From: Aralia elata
Taxonomy: Eukaryota; Streptophyta; Magnoliopsida; Apiales; Araliaceae
Assembly (NCBI GenBank): GCA_034770075.1
Contig: JAVJAP010000357.1
Coordinates: 1,178,001-1,242,000 of the forward strand
DNA: 64,000 nucleotides
Reading direction: 5' to 3'
Every line of letters starts with the position of its first letter. Position 1 is the stretch's first letter. Shown in pieces: positions 22,563 to 32,733 of this stretch. A program made the translations under genes and the position numbers. Below the pieces are notes generated by a model, which saw only the letters and a list, made by a program, of their open reading frames with translations, was not told where the DNA came from and did not search any database.

Positions 22563-22767
22563 GCTCGCCCCAGCAGCCAAACATAGTTCTTTTCCACCGC
22601 CCCGGCGGTAACCTCCTGGATGCAAGTTGTCAATTTTTGACTTCTTGATATATTCGAAATTCTTTTCACCCAAAACATGGATTCAGCATTTAAGTTCAAT
22701 TACATGATTGTAATACTATATTTCAACATTTATGTGCTTGTATTTCAACATTTGTGTGCTTGTATTT
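22253..22767 (+). repeat. A 3' LTR, first part
   Basis: Starts TAATGAGG, where the 5' LTR has TGATGAGG. It includes coding sequence and a shortened GC-palindrome cluster (about 22510-22610). It is interrupted after 22767 by element C; TATTT at 22763-22767 is the target site. Confidence 0.85.
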
Positions 22768-22944
22768 TGATAAGTGCATATTATTCATTTATTTTTATTC
22801 CTTTATATCTAGTTTATTGCATGTTTTATTGTGTATATGCACTTATTAGGTTATTTATTGATTTCAGGAGAATTCAGGGTCAAAGATGGAAAAAGATGGA
22901 AAATTGGGGCTTAAAATGGCATTTTTGTAATTACTGGGACATAG

Positions 22945-23182
22945 CCTAGCGCCAGAAGCGCTAGGACCAGCGCTAGAAGCGCTCCACTTGCTGCACCCTA
23001 GCGCCATTAGCGCCCAAACCAGCGCCAGAAGCGCTTACATAGCGCCAGCAGCGCTACACCATGCCACAACAAACTGCAAGACAGCGCCAACAGCGCTCAA
23101 GACAGCGCTAGAAGCGCTAGGCTTTGATCAAGCATACTGCATAGCAGCGCTAGAAGCGCTTGGGACAGCGCCAGTGGCGCTA
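22945..23182 (+). repeat. AGCGC palindrome cluster in C 5' LTR
   Basis: About ten units of the type AGCGCYAGAAGCGCT, each a short perfect or near-perfect hairpin (AGCGCT pairs with itself across a 3-nt loop), spaced 20-30 bp. It ends 106 bp upstream of the TATA box. The copy in the 3' LTR (31039-31279) has an extra ACA. The short open frame across it (22988-23197) is an artefact. Confidence 0.85.
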
Positions 23183-23287
23183 GGTCACGAATTTTGATGC
23201 TAAAGGCTAGCTGAAGGAGGAAAAGGAAGCCAATTCTGAAGAGGATTCTAGTTTATATTGATCAGATAGTGAGAAGGAAACCCGAAG

Positions 23288-23295
23288 TATAAAAA
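23288..23295 (+). promoter_or_regulatory. TATA box of C 5' LTR
   Basis: TATAAAAA in U3, about 520 bp into the LTR; also at 31385-31392 in the 3' LTR. It probably drives the element RNA. Confidence 0.7.
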
Positions 23296-24191
23296 CTTAG
23301 AGACTTTTATGATTTATGATTATTATTATTCTAGAGAGAGAGATCTTGGCAACTACAATTGTAACTCTAATAGGAGGAGATTGAAGGCATGTCAGGCTAA
23401 ACTCTTACTTTCAGTTCTAAGGGATGTTGAATCTTTTTCATAATTAATGGTTTAATCAGGTTTTATTTATTTATTCCTTCTTGCATGAGATTTATTCTGA
23501 TAATCTGTTTTAATTGATTATATGTTATTTAATCTTTTGATTTGATTTGGCCAATTGAATTAATTTGATTGATATCATCTGCTAGATTAAGATATAGTAT
23601 TAAGTAAACGATATTATGTCTGATCATAGGTAGCAATTGATAGTATCTGATTGTGGACAAGCTTTTGGATATTATTAAGATTATTAGAAGGCAAGTTAAA
23701 TAATTCCTGATTGTGCAATTGTTGCTTGGAATAACCTAATTCTCTCATTCTTTATGCTGCTGTTATATTAAATCTAGACTGATAGTTCTAGGTTATATGA
23801 TAGTTAGAGTCTCTTGAGGCGATTGTCACATTAGATTTACACATAAGGAGAATTTCGGATAATTAGCGATCGCGGTTATCTAGGGTTATTAAATCTCATT
23901 GAAGGGTAAATATTAATAAACTTGACTTTTCCATAATTGTGATAAGGTGATACTGAACTGAAGAACTGAAGCTTTTTTATTCATTGATCATTCTTAATTA
24001 CTTTTGTTAGTTTAGTGAATCAAACTCAAAAACCCCTCATTAATAGAAAATAATAGGAATGTTAGAATAAGTAAAAGATTAATTCACTTCTCTGTGGGAT
24101 CGATCCTTGCTTGTCATTATACTAAGTTTTGTGCTAGTAGAGTGTTAGTAAGGTATTAATTTTGGAGTGTAAAACGACAGCTCCCAAATTT

Positions 24192-24208
24192 TGGCGCCGT
24201 TGCCGGGG
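24192..24208 (+). other. C primer-binding site, tRNA-Asp
   Basis: TGGCGCCGTTGCCGGGG is a perfect complement of the plant tRNA-Asp 3' end, 5 bp after the LTR. Confidence 0.95.
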
Positions 24209-24279
24209 AAGTGTTATTTATCTCTATTTATTCTTCATTTTACTTTATTTCATTTTATTTGTGTTTATTATTGTAGTTT

Positions 24280-25440
24280 ATGACACGATCCTCTCAATCC
24301 GGTGATTTGAATTTTGATCCAGAAATTGAGAAAACTGCACGCAGGCTAAGGAAAGAAGCTCGTCAAGCTCGAGGCATCACTGCAGAGTCAGACGAAATTC
24401 CATCACCGGGACTCAACATAGCACTTGAGTTACTGTCAAATACATCATCCACCGATTCAGAGAAGGAAGAAGAAATGGCGGTGCCAAATAACAACAGAAC
24501 ACTCAAAGAATTAGCCACTCCCAATCTTAATCAACAAACCCTTGTGCATTGAATATCCTACTTTAACTGCTGCTTTTATTGAACTTAAATCGGGACTAAT
24601 TCATCTTTTGCCTACTTTTCGTGGTCTCACAGGTGAAGATCCATACAAGCACTTGAAGGAATTCCATGTGGGTGTGTTCCACCATGAAGCCACATGGAAT
24701 AACAAAGGATCAAATCAAGCTAAGGGCATTTCCATTCTCACTGGGAGATCTAGCGAAAGGACTGGCTGTACTATCTTCCTTCAGGGTCAATACAGTCATG
24801 GAATGACATGAAAAGGCTGTTTCTTGGAGAAGTACTTTCCTGCTTCAAGAGTTGCCAACATCAGAAAGGAGATATGCGCCATTCGACAGTTCAACGGAGA
24901 GACACTGTATGAGTATTGGGAAAGATTTAAAAAATTGTGTTCCAGTTGTCCTCCCCATCAAATAGACGATCAACACCTGATTCAGTACTTTTATGAGGGA
25001 TTATTAACCAATGGATCGGAGTATGATCGATGCTGCCAGTGGAGGAGCACTAGTAGATAAGACACCGGAGGCTGCAAGGACTCTAATTGCAAATATGGCT
25101 GCTAATTCTCAGCAGTATGGGACAAGGAATAACCATGCACCTGCAAGAGTGAATGAGATGACCACGAGCAACCTTGAACAACAAATTTCTGATCTAACTG
25201 TGCTGGTTAAACAAATGGCTACAGGAAATACACCAGCAGCAAAAGTTTGTGGGATTTGCTTAATGACTGGTCATAGTACCGATTCTTGTCCAACATTGCA
25301 AGAGGAAGACACAACACAACAAGCTAATGCGATGGGGAAACTATCAGGCACAACCACAGCGGAAGTATGACCCGTACTCCAATGCTTACAATCCAGGATG
25401 GAGGGATCATCCTAATTTGAGTTATGGAGGAAATAGGCCA
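24280..25440 (+). pseudogene. C gag, several single-base frameshifts
   Basis: ATG at 24280 (MTRSSQSGDLNF). The capsid region is readable in pieces in three frames: PTLTAAFIELKSGLIHLLPTF, GEDPYKHLKEFH, FNGETLYEYWERFKKLCSSCP, IDAASGGALVDKTPEAA. A CCHC zinc knuckle CGICLMTGHSTDSC is at 25248-25289. At least five one-base shifts fall between about 24540 and 25440, although the downstream pol frames are long and the LTRs show no substitutions. Real decay or assembly indel errors could both explain this. Confidence 0.85.
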
Positions 25441-27362
25441 CCAGCGGCAAGGTGTGTATCCGGTTAGACAACAAGGGTTCCCACAAGGCTCTCAACCAAC
25501 TCAACCTCAATATCAACCTAGACAGGCAGCTCCTGCAAATCCTGGAACATCTTTGGAAGACATGTTCAAGGCATTCATGAGTCAGACACAACAGTTCCAG
25601 CAGGAAACGAAAAATTCTGTTCAAGACTTGAGAAATCAGATAGGTCAACTTGCCACCACAGTGGGGAGGTTGGATGCTCAGGGTTCAGGAAAGTTGCCCT
25701 CCCAAACAGTTGTCAATCCAAGGGAGAATGCTAGTGCGATTACACTAAGGAGTGGAAAGGAGTTGGAAGTACCCAAAACAGTGATGGAAATTGAAAAGGA
25801 GAAGGCTAGTGATGAGATAGAGACACCGAGGGAAGTTGTTACCCCATCTACTCCAGTTAAGACTCCACCGTTGCCGTTTCCACCTAGAACACACAAGACT
25901 TCAAAGAAGGAGGAAAAGGATAAGGAAATCTTGGAAACCTTCAGGAAGGTAGAGGTAAATATTCCTCTATTGGATGCCATCAAACAAGTGCCCAGGTATG
26001 CAAAGTTTTTGAAAGAATTGTGTACTAACAAAAGAAAATTGAAAGATGATGAAAAAATCACTGTAGGAGAGAATGTGTCAGCAGTGCTTCAAAGGAAAAT
26101 GCCTCCTAAATGTAAAGATCCAGGAATGTTTACAATCCCATGCAGAATAGGTAATACCAGATTTGAGAAAGCCATGTTAGATTTAGGAGCGTCAATAAAT
26201 GTCATGCCATTGTCTGTATTTGCCTCTTTAAATCTAGGACCTTTGAAACAAACTGGTGTTATCATTCAACTTGCTGATCGTACTAACACTTATCCGCAAG
26301 GGGTAATTGAAGATGTCTTAGTGCAGGTTAATCAGCTAATATTTCCTGCAGATTTTTACATTGTGGATATGGAAGATGATAGATCTCCAAATCCTTCACA
26401 TATCTTGTTAGGGCGACCATTCTTGAAAACAGCAAGGACAATGATCGATGTACACAATGGGACCTTGACCATGGAATTTGATGGAGAGAAAATTCAGTTC
26501 AATATATATGACGCCATGAGGTACCCTAGTGATGTTGATCATGTTTTTGCCATTGACATCATTGATTCTATAGTGCAGGGATCTTTTGAACAAGACCACA
26601 GGGAAAGCTTAGAGATGGCTATTGCTAACAACTTGGACATGGATAAAGAGGAAGAATTTGATCAGAATCAGGAATTGAAGGAAGTTGTGGCTGCATTGCA
26701 CTCGTTGCCAAAATTCACAGATAAGTATGCAGTTCAATCAATTCAATTGCCTGTTTCTCATAAAAAACAGTTACCTTCTGTGGAGCAAGCTCCAATCTTA
26801 GAATTGAAACCCCTACCTGCTCACTTAAAATATGCATATTTAGGGACTAATGAAACGTTACCTGTGATTATTGCTAGCAATCTAACCAAAGTGCAGGAAG
26901 AGAAATTGTTGAGAGTCCTAAGGGACCATGTCACAGTGTTTGGCTGGACGATAGCAGATATCAAAGGTATAAGCCCCGCGCCGATGTGCATGCATAGGAT
27001 TCTTTTGGATGATGGAGCAAAGCCCACGAGAGAAGCACAGCGAAGATTAAATCCACCCATGATGGAGGTAGTCAAGAAAGAGGTGATTAAATTGCTTGAT
27101 GCAGGCATAATCTACCCCATCTCCGACAGTCAGTGGGTGAGTCCGGTACAGGTAGTTCCGAAGAAGTCTGGAATAACCGTCATCACGAATGACAATAATG
27201 AGTTGGTGCCCACACGGATACAAACAGGATGGAGAGTGTGTATTGACTACAGGAAACTAAATGCTGTAACCAGAAAAGATCACTTTCCTCTTCCTTTTAT
27301 TGATCAAATGCTAGAACGATTAGCGGGTCATACTTATTATTGCTTTCTAGATGGTTTTTTCT
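25441..27362 (+). CDS. C gag C-terminus, protease and RT start
   Basis: One long frame (open from 25424). Residues 1 to about 190 are a Gln- and Pro-rich gag tail with a coiled-coil-like LRNQIGQLATTVGRL and ITLRSGKELEVP. Protease has the active site MLDLGASINVMPL (Asp at 26180-26182) and the ILLGRPFLKTARTMIDV strand. RT begins at about 26990 with RRLNPPMMEVVKKEV and continues through WVSPVQVVPKK, RVCIDYRKLNAVT and FLDG. A 4-bp insertion-like change at about 27353-27362 shifts the frame before YNQI. Protease and early RT otherwise look intact. Confidence 0.85.
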
Positions 27363-29702
27363 TCAGGATATAATCAGATTGTGATTGCACCCGAAGACCA
27401 GGAAAAGACCACATTCACGTGTCCATTTGGTACTTTTGCATACCGGAGGATGTCGTTTGGACTTTGTAATGCACCAGGTACTTTCCAGCGATGCATGGTA
27501 AGCATTTTTTCTGATCTTTTAGAAAGTTGCATCGAGGTCTTTATGGATGATTTCACAGTACATGGTGATTCTTTGGATTTGTGCTTGGAAAATCTAACGC
27601 GTGTGCTAGATAGATGTTTGGAAACTAACCTTGTTCTTAATTGGGAAAAGTGTCACTTTATGGTAGAACAGGGTATAGTGCTTGGTCATGTTGTGTCAGC
27701 TAAAGGTTTAGAGGTTGATAAAGCTAAGATAGATATTGTGTCTGCTTTGCCTTACCCTGCTAGTGTGCGGGAGATTCGCTCTTTTCTTGGACATGCAGGT
27801 TTCTATTGGCGATTTATCAAAGACTTCTCCAAAATAGCTCTGCCATTATGTAAATTGCTGCAAAAAGATGTGGAATTCCAGTTCGATGAAACGTGCAAGA
27901 AGGCATTTGATATGTTGAAGAGCCTATTGACTTCCGCACCCGTGATTCAACCGCCAAATTGGAATATTCCCTTTGAAATAATGTGTGATGCAAGCAATTA
28001 TGCAGTCGGAGCTGTTTTGGGCCAAAGAGTTGACAAAGTTGTCCATGCCATTTATTATGCCTCTAGAACATTGAATGCAGCTCAGATTAACTACTCGACA
28101 ACAGAAAAAGAACTTTTATCTGTTGTTTTTGCTTTAGATAAATTTCGATCTTATTTACTTGGCACTAAAGTTGTAGTTTATTCTGACCATGCAGCTCTCA
28201 GGTATTTGTTAACCAAGAAGGACTCTAAACCCAGGATTATCAGATGGATTCTGCTGTTGCAGGAATTTGACTTGGAAATCAAGGATAAGAAGGGAGCAGA
28301 TAACTTGGTAGCAGATCACTTGAGTAGACTGGTGAGAGATGAGGAGGCACTACCTTTGCATGATTCCTTTCCAGATGAGCATCTCTTTTCTATTCAGGAG
28401 GAATTGCCTTGGTACGCGAATATTGTTAATTATTTGGCAAGTGCATTTATTCCCAATGAATTTTCTAAAAACCAGAAGGATAAGCTTAGGAGTGATGCTA
28501 GACATTATGTTTGGGATGATCCATATCTGTGGAAATTTTGTACTGATCAGATAATCCGTAGATGTGTGCCTAATACTGAAACATTGTCTATTCTAACTTT
28601 TTGCCATTCCTATGCTTGTGGAGGTCATTTTGGACCCAAACGGACTGCTCATAAGGTTTTAGAAAGTGGTTTCTATTGGCCAACAATTTTTAAAGACTCA
28701 TATCTATTTTGTAAATCATGTGAGAATTGTCAACGAACAGGTAACATATCACATAGAAATCAAATGCCACAAACTCCCATTTTAATTGTTGAGATTTTTG
28801 ATGTTTGGGGTATTGATTTTATGGGACCTTTTCCTGTTTCTCATGGTAATGTTTACATTCTCTTGGCTGTTGACTATGTTTCTAAATGGGTGGAAGCTAA
28901 AGCCACTAGGACTGATGATTCTACAGTTGTTACAGATTTTGTCAAAACTAATATATTTGTCAGATTTGGAACTCCTCGAGCTATCATCAGCGATAGAGGA
29001 ACTCACTTTTGCAACAGGATGCTAGCAGCACTTTTCAGGAAATATAATGTTTCGCATAAGATTTCTACATCTTATCATCCGCAAAGCAATGGTCAAGCTG
29101 AAGTATCCAACCGTGAAGTGAAATCGATTTTGGAGAAGGTTGTCAAGCCAAGCAGAAAAGATTGGAGTCTGCGATTAGAAGATGCATTGTGGGCGTATAG
29201 AACTGCATACAAAACCCCCATTGGTATGTCTCCGTACAGATTGGTTTTTGGGAAGCCATGTCATCTACCCGTGGAATTAGAACACAGAGCTTTTTGGGCG
29301 ATCAAGCAATGTAATATGAGTTTGGATGAAGCGGGGTTGCATAGGAAGTTTCAGTTGCAGGAATTGGAAGAGATGAGGAATGAAGCCTATGAGAGTTCTA
29401 GACTATACAAGAATAAAACAAAGGCCTTCCATGACAAGCAGATTTTGAGGAAAGATTTCACCGTTGGCCAACAAGTTCTCCTATTCAATTCGCGGCTGAA
29501 GTTATTTCCATGTAAGTTGCGCTCTCGGTGGGAGGGTCCATTTGTTATTACTAATGTGTTCTCTCATGGTGCTATAGATATAAAGAATCCAAAGACAGGG
29601 AAAGTCTTCAAGGTCAATGGACATAGGCTGAAACCTTTCCGTGAAGGATTTTCAATGGAGAGTGTGGAGATGATAGACCTAGTGGATCCGAGCTATGAAT
29701 GA
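27351..29702 (+). CDS. C RT, RNase H and integrase (783 codons)
   Basis: Open frame beginning just before RT motif YNQIVIAPEDQEKTTF. RT shows FGLCNAPGTFQRCM and the catalytic VFMDDFTVHG. RNase H has MCDASNYAVGAVLG, the STTEKELLSVVFAL Glu and YSDHAALRYL Asp. Integrase has an intact zinc finger (H at HSYACGGH, C at CKSCENC) and all three catalytic residues: GIDFMGPF, IISDRGTHF and SNGQAEVSNREVK. The C-terminus ends GHRLKPFREGF. There is no env frame after it. It has all visible catalytic residues but depends on the frameshift upstream. Confidence 0.9.
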   Translation: MVFSSGYNQIVIAPEDQEKTTFTCPFGTFAYRRMSFGLCNAPGTFQRCMVSIFSDLLESCIEVFMDDFTVHGDSLDLCLENLTRVLDRCLETNLVLNWEKCHFMVEQGIVLGHVVSAKGLEVDKAKIDIVSALPYPASVREIRSFLGHAGFYWRFIKDFSKIALPLCKLLQKDVEFQFDETCKKAFDMLKSLLTSAPVIQPPNWNIPFEIMCDASNYAVGAVLGQRVDKVVHAIYYASRTLNAAQINYSTTEKELLSVVFALDKFRSYLLGTKVVVYSDHAALRYLLTKKDSKPRIIRWILLLQEFDLEIKDKKGADNLVADHLSRLVRDEEALPLHDSFPDEHLFSIQEELPWYANIVNYLASAFIPNEFSKNQKDKLRSDARHYVWDDPYLWKFCTDQIIRRCVPNTETLSILTFCHSYACGGHFGPKRTAHKVLESGFYWPTIFKDSYLFCKSCENCQRTGNISHRNQMPQTPILIVEIFDVWGIDFMGPFPVSHGNVYILLAVDYVSKWVEAKATRTDDSTVVTDFVKTNIFVRFGTPRAIISDRGTHFCNRMLAALFRKYNVSHKISTSYHPQSNGQAEVSNREVKSILEKVVKPSRKDWSLRLEDALWAYRTAYKTPIGMSPYRLVFGKPCHLPVELEHRAFWAIKQCNMSLDEAGLHRKFQLQELEEMRNEAYESSRLYKNKTKAFHDKQILRKDFTVGQQVLLFNSRLKLFPCKLRSRWEGPFVITNVFSHGAIDIKNPKTGKVFKVNGHRLKPFREGFSMESVEMIDLVDPSYE

Positions 29703-29748
29703 TTGAGGAGCATTGATGTCGGGCTAACGACGTTAACCAAATGCGCTG

Positions 29749-29766
29749 CTTGGGAGGCAACCCAAG
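29749..29766 (+). other. Hairpin GGGAGGCAACCC after the C pol stop
   Basis: Stem CTTGGG/CCCAAG with loop AGGCAA, about 47 bp after the pol stop codon. Element E has CTGGG/CCCAG with the same loop at the same place. Confidence 0.7.
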
Positions 29767-29885
29767 ACATCAGATTTGCTTTTCTATCCCTTTTTATTTC
29801 TTTATTTGTTTTTTTTATTATTTTGCTCGTCTTTTGCATGATTATCTTACATTGGGGACAATGTAAGGTTTGAGTGTGGGGGAGG

Positions 29886-29925
29886 GGTTTAGGTTTAGGT
29901 TTAGGTTTAGGTTTAGGTTTAGTTT
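29886..29925 (+). repeat. (GGTTTA)6 hexamer run
   Basis: Six or so tandem GGTTTA units. It resembles plant telomere repeat but has a 6-bp, not 7-bp, period. No equivalent is seen in E. Confidence 0.85.
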
Positions 29926-30355
29926 AATATAGAATAGGTTTTGCTTTTGTTCTAAGTTTGGAAATCTGAGTTGACTTAAATTTTCCAAAAGTTTTTGTGT
30001 TTGGTCAAGTTTTCAAAGGTTTTTGGTTTTAGAATGAAAATTGATGTTAATTGATAGAATTTGTTTGATGCTGAATTAATTGATAAAAGATGATAATGAA
30101 GTTAGGACCCATAGTTGACTGATTTAGATTGAGTTGGTATTGCATGAGTACTTGAGTGTGAGATACATGTTTACTTGACTGGGTTAGTTGTGGAATTGAC
30201 TATGTGCACTGCTTTCATGATTTAGAACTGTTTAACTGCTTATCTTGTTTCTAGGATCATGTGAAGACAAAATCAAGAATTGGAAATTAGAAAAATTGAG
30301 AGCAAGAAAAAAATTGAAAAAAAAAACATTTTGTCTCAAAAGGAAAAAATGTGGT

Positions 30356-30517
30356 GGGTTGAGATGGAGCGTAAAACGCACTCACCCATAAACACATGCA
30401 ACGAGATGGAGCGTAAAACGCACTCGTTGGTGAGAAAAAAAGTGAGATGGAGCATAAAATGCACTCACTTAAGAAAAGAATGAGGAAGGTGAAATGGAGC
30501 ATAAAATGCATTCACCT
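30356..30517 (+). other. Four covarying hairpins in the C 3' UTR
   Basis: Units at 30356-30387, 30399-30429, 30440-30470 and 30487-30517. The last three are exactly 31 nt: a 7-bp outer stem, a constant 5-nt ATGGA opposite a single A, a 4-bp inner stem and an AAA loop. Outer arms are CAACGAG/CTCGTTG, AAGTGAG/CTCACTT and AGGTGAA/TTCACCT. The inner stem is GCGT/ACGC in units 1-2 and GCAT/ATGC in units 3-4. Paired changes keep every stem perfect, apart from one bulged base in unit 1. Confidence 0.85.
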
Positions 30518-30846
30518 GAATGAAGAAAAAATGAATGGCAGGAAAAAAAAACATGTTCTGGTTGTGAGTCAGTGTGCATGGTTGTTGTTCCATATAAACT
30601 GAGTTGAGTATCTGTGTTAATCATAGGAGCTGCTTATGTGGTTTCAATTTGATTTAGAGATGTTCAGTGGGGACTGATGAATTATTGTTATGAATTGATT
30701 GATGATGTATAGAACGAATTTCTGTTGATTGGTGTTGGTATTCTTGGATGCTAATTGAATTTGAACCTTTGGGAGCTTGGTTGAATAGAATTCAAATGAT
30801 TTCATTATAAACTTTGTTTTAGTTTACACGAGGACGTGTAAAGACT

Positions 30847-30861
30847 AAGTGTGGGGGAATT
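30847..30861 (+). other. C polypurine tract
   Basis: AAGTGTGGGGGAATT directly upstream of the 3' LTR. Confidence 0.9.
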
Positions 30862-32280
30862 TGATAAGTGCATATTATTCATTTATTTTTATTCCTTTAT
30901 ATCTAGTTTATTGCATGTTTTATTGTGTATATGCACTTATTAGGTTATTTATTGATTTCAGGAGAATTCAGGGTCAAAGATGGAAAAAGATGGAAAATTG
31001 GGGCTTAAAATGGCATTTTTGTAATTACTGGGACATAGCCTAGCGCCAGAAGCGCTAGGACCAGCGCTAGAAGCGCTCCACTTGCTGCACCCTAGCGCCA
31101 TTAGCGCCCAAACCAGCGCCAGAAGCGCTTACATAGCGCCAGCAGCGCTACACCATGCCACAACAAACTGCAAGACAACAGCGCCAACAGCGCTCAAGAC
31201 AGCGCTAGAAGCGCTAGGCTTTGATCAAGCATACTGCATAGCAGCGCTAGAAGCGCTTGGGACAGCGCCAGTGGCGCTAGGTCACGAATTTTGATGCTAA
31301 AGGCTAGCTGAAGGAGGAAAAGGAAGCCAATTCTGAAGAGGATTCTAGTTTATATTGATCAGATAGTGAGAAGGAAACCCGAAGTATAAAAACTTAGAGA
31401 CTTTTATGATTTATGATTATTATTATTCTAGAGAGAGAGATCTTGGCAACTACAATTGTAACTCTAATAGGAGGAGATTGAAGGCATGTCAGGCTAAACT
31501 CTTACTTTCAGTTCTAAGGGATGTTGAATCTTTTTCATAATTAATGGTTTAATCAGGTTTTATTTATTTATTCCTTCTTGCATGAGATTTATTCTGATAA
31601 TCTGTTTTAATTGATTATATGTTATTTAATCTTTTGATTTGATTTGGCCAATTGAATTAATTTGATTGATATCATCTGCTAGATTAAGATATAGTATTAA
31701 GTAAACGATATTATGTCTGATCATAGGTAGCAATTGATAGTATCTGATTGTGGACAAGCTTTTGGATATTATTAAGATTATTAGAAGGCAAGTTAAATAA
31801 TTCCTGATTGTGCAATTGTTGCTTGGAATAACCTAATTCTCTCATTCTTTATGCTGCTGTTATATTAAATCTAGACTGATAGTTCTAGGTTATATGATAG
31901 TTAGAGTCTCTTGAGGCGATTGTCACATTAGATTTACACATAAGGAGAATTTCGGATAATTAGCGATCGCGGTTATCTAGGGTTATTAATCTCATTGAAG
32001 GGTAAATATTAATAAACTTGACTTTTCCATAATTGTGATAAGGTGATACTGAACTGAAGAACTGAAGCTTTTTATTCATTGATCATTCTTAATTACTTTT
32101 GTTAGTTTAGTGAATCAAACTCAAAAACCCCTCATTAATAGAAATAATAGGAATGTTAGAATAAGTAAAAGATTAATTCACTTCTCTGTGGGATCGATCC
32201 TTGCTTGTCATTATACTAAGTTTTGTGCTAGTAGAGTGTTAGTAAGGTATTAATTTTGGAGTGTAAAACGACAGCTCCCA
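30862..32280 (+). repeat. C 3' LTR
   Basis: 1419 bp, matching 22768-24186. Differences found: ACA added in the AGCGC cluster, and one base fewer in each of three A or T runs. GC cluster at 31039-31279, TATA at 31385-31392. Confidence 0.95.
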
Positions 32281-32285
32281 TATTT

Positions 32286-32728
32286 CAACCATTGTGTGCT
32301 TCTAAGTTTAGTATAAATAGGTGATTGTTGTAATGGTTACTCATCAATCATTCATATCAATTTTCATATTATCAATACTATTGTGAGTTTGTTTCTCTAC
32401 TTGTGGTTCTTTAAAGAATTCTTAAGTGTTCCTTAGTTCTTCTTTTTAGATTCATAATTGACTTATCATACAACCATTCATAGTTGTGTGTGGCGTCTTC
32501 TACCGCATCAATCGTCGATTGTACCGAGATTACCGCTTCAATATAAGCGAGGGGTCGAAGTGTCGTTGGTGTTCATCCTCCGCAAATTTCCTAAGCAACC
32601 AATTGTACCAAGATTATCGTATACATATAGGCGATGGGTTAAGGTGTTGCAAGCTATCCATCCTATCAACTTGTTAGAAATGATCCGGGTGACGACCACC
32701 TCATGCAAGCGTGTCGTGGAGTCTATCA
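32286..32728 (+). repeat. A 3' LTR, second part
   Basis: Resumes after the TATTT duplication (32281-32285) and matches 7802-8247. It ends TCTATCA and is followed by ATAGA (32729-32733) and the rest of the copia-1 LTR. Confidence 0.85.
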
Positions 32729-32733
32729 ATAGA

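Larger units (their letters stand above)
22768..24186 (+). repeat. C 5' LTR
   Basis: TGATAAGTGC...GCTCCCA. U3 holds a long GC-palindrome cluster (22945-23182), and TATAAAAA is at 23288-23295. Nearly identical to 30862-32280. Confidence 0.95.
29703..30846 (+). other. C 3' untranslated region
   Basis: About 1.15 kb without a coding frame. It contains the post-pol hairpin (29749-29766), a (GGTTTA)n run (about 29886-29925) and four covarying hairpins (30356-30517). No env-like frame. Confidence 0.8.
22768..32280 (+). mobile_element. C: recent Athila-type Ty3/gypsy element
   Basis: 9513 bp with 1419-bp LTRs, target duplication TATTT (22763-22767, 32281-32285), tRNA-Asp primer-binding site and a clear polypurine tract. 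The order is gag, protease, RT, RNase H, integrase, then a 1.15-kb untranslated region without an env frame. The LTRs differ only by a 3-bp and three 1-bp indels that I could find. It is the youngest full-length insertion here together with E. RT motifs (FMDD, CNAPGTFQRCM) and the tRNA-Asp site indicate the Athila lineage. Confidence 0.9.
7247..32728 (+). mobile_element. A: Ty3/gypsy chromovirus, CRM-like, with two nested insertions
   Basis: Bounded by TGATGAGG and TCTATCA and by the 5-bp duplication ATAGA (7242-7246 and 32729-32733). LTRs are 7247-8247 and 22253-22767 plus 32286-32728. The primer-binding site matches initiator tRNA-Met. Coding order is gag, protease, RT, RNase H, integrase. 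Coding sequence runs into the 3' LTR, a trait known from CRM chromoviruses, so I lean to that lineage; a CR motif or chromodomain is not recognised. Copia-2 sits inside integrase and Athila C sits in the 3' LTR. Multiple stops and lost catalytic residues make it inactive. Confidence 0.85.

Noticed and set aside
22988..23197. Small Ala-rich frame, also at 31082-31294
   Set aside because: It is the translated AGCGC palindrome cluster inside an LTR; the reading frame differs between the two LTRs.
29886..29925. Telomere-like repeat
   Set aside because: Period is six (GGTTTA), not the plant seven, the run is 40 bp, and it is inside the UTR of element C.
29703..30846. Possible env gene between pol and 3' LTR of C
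   Set aside because: No frame of useful length, no signal peptide or membrane segment; only hairpins and simple repeats.
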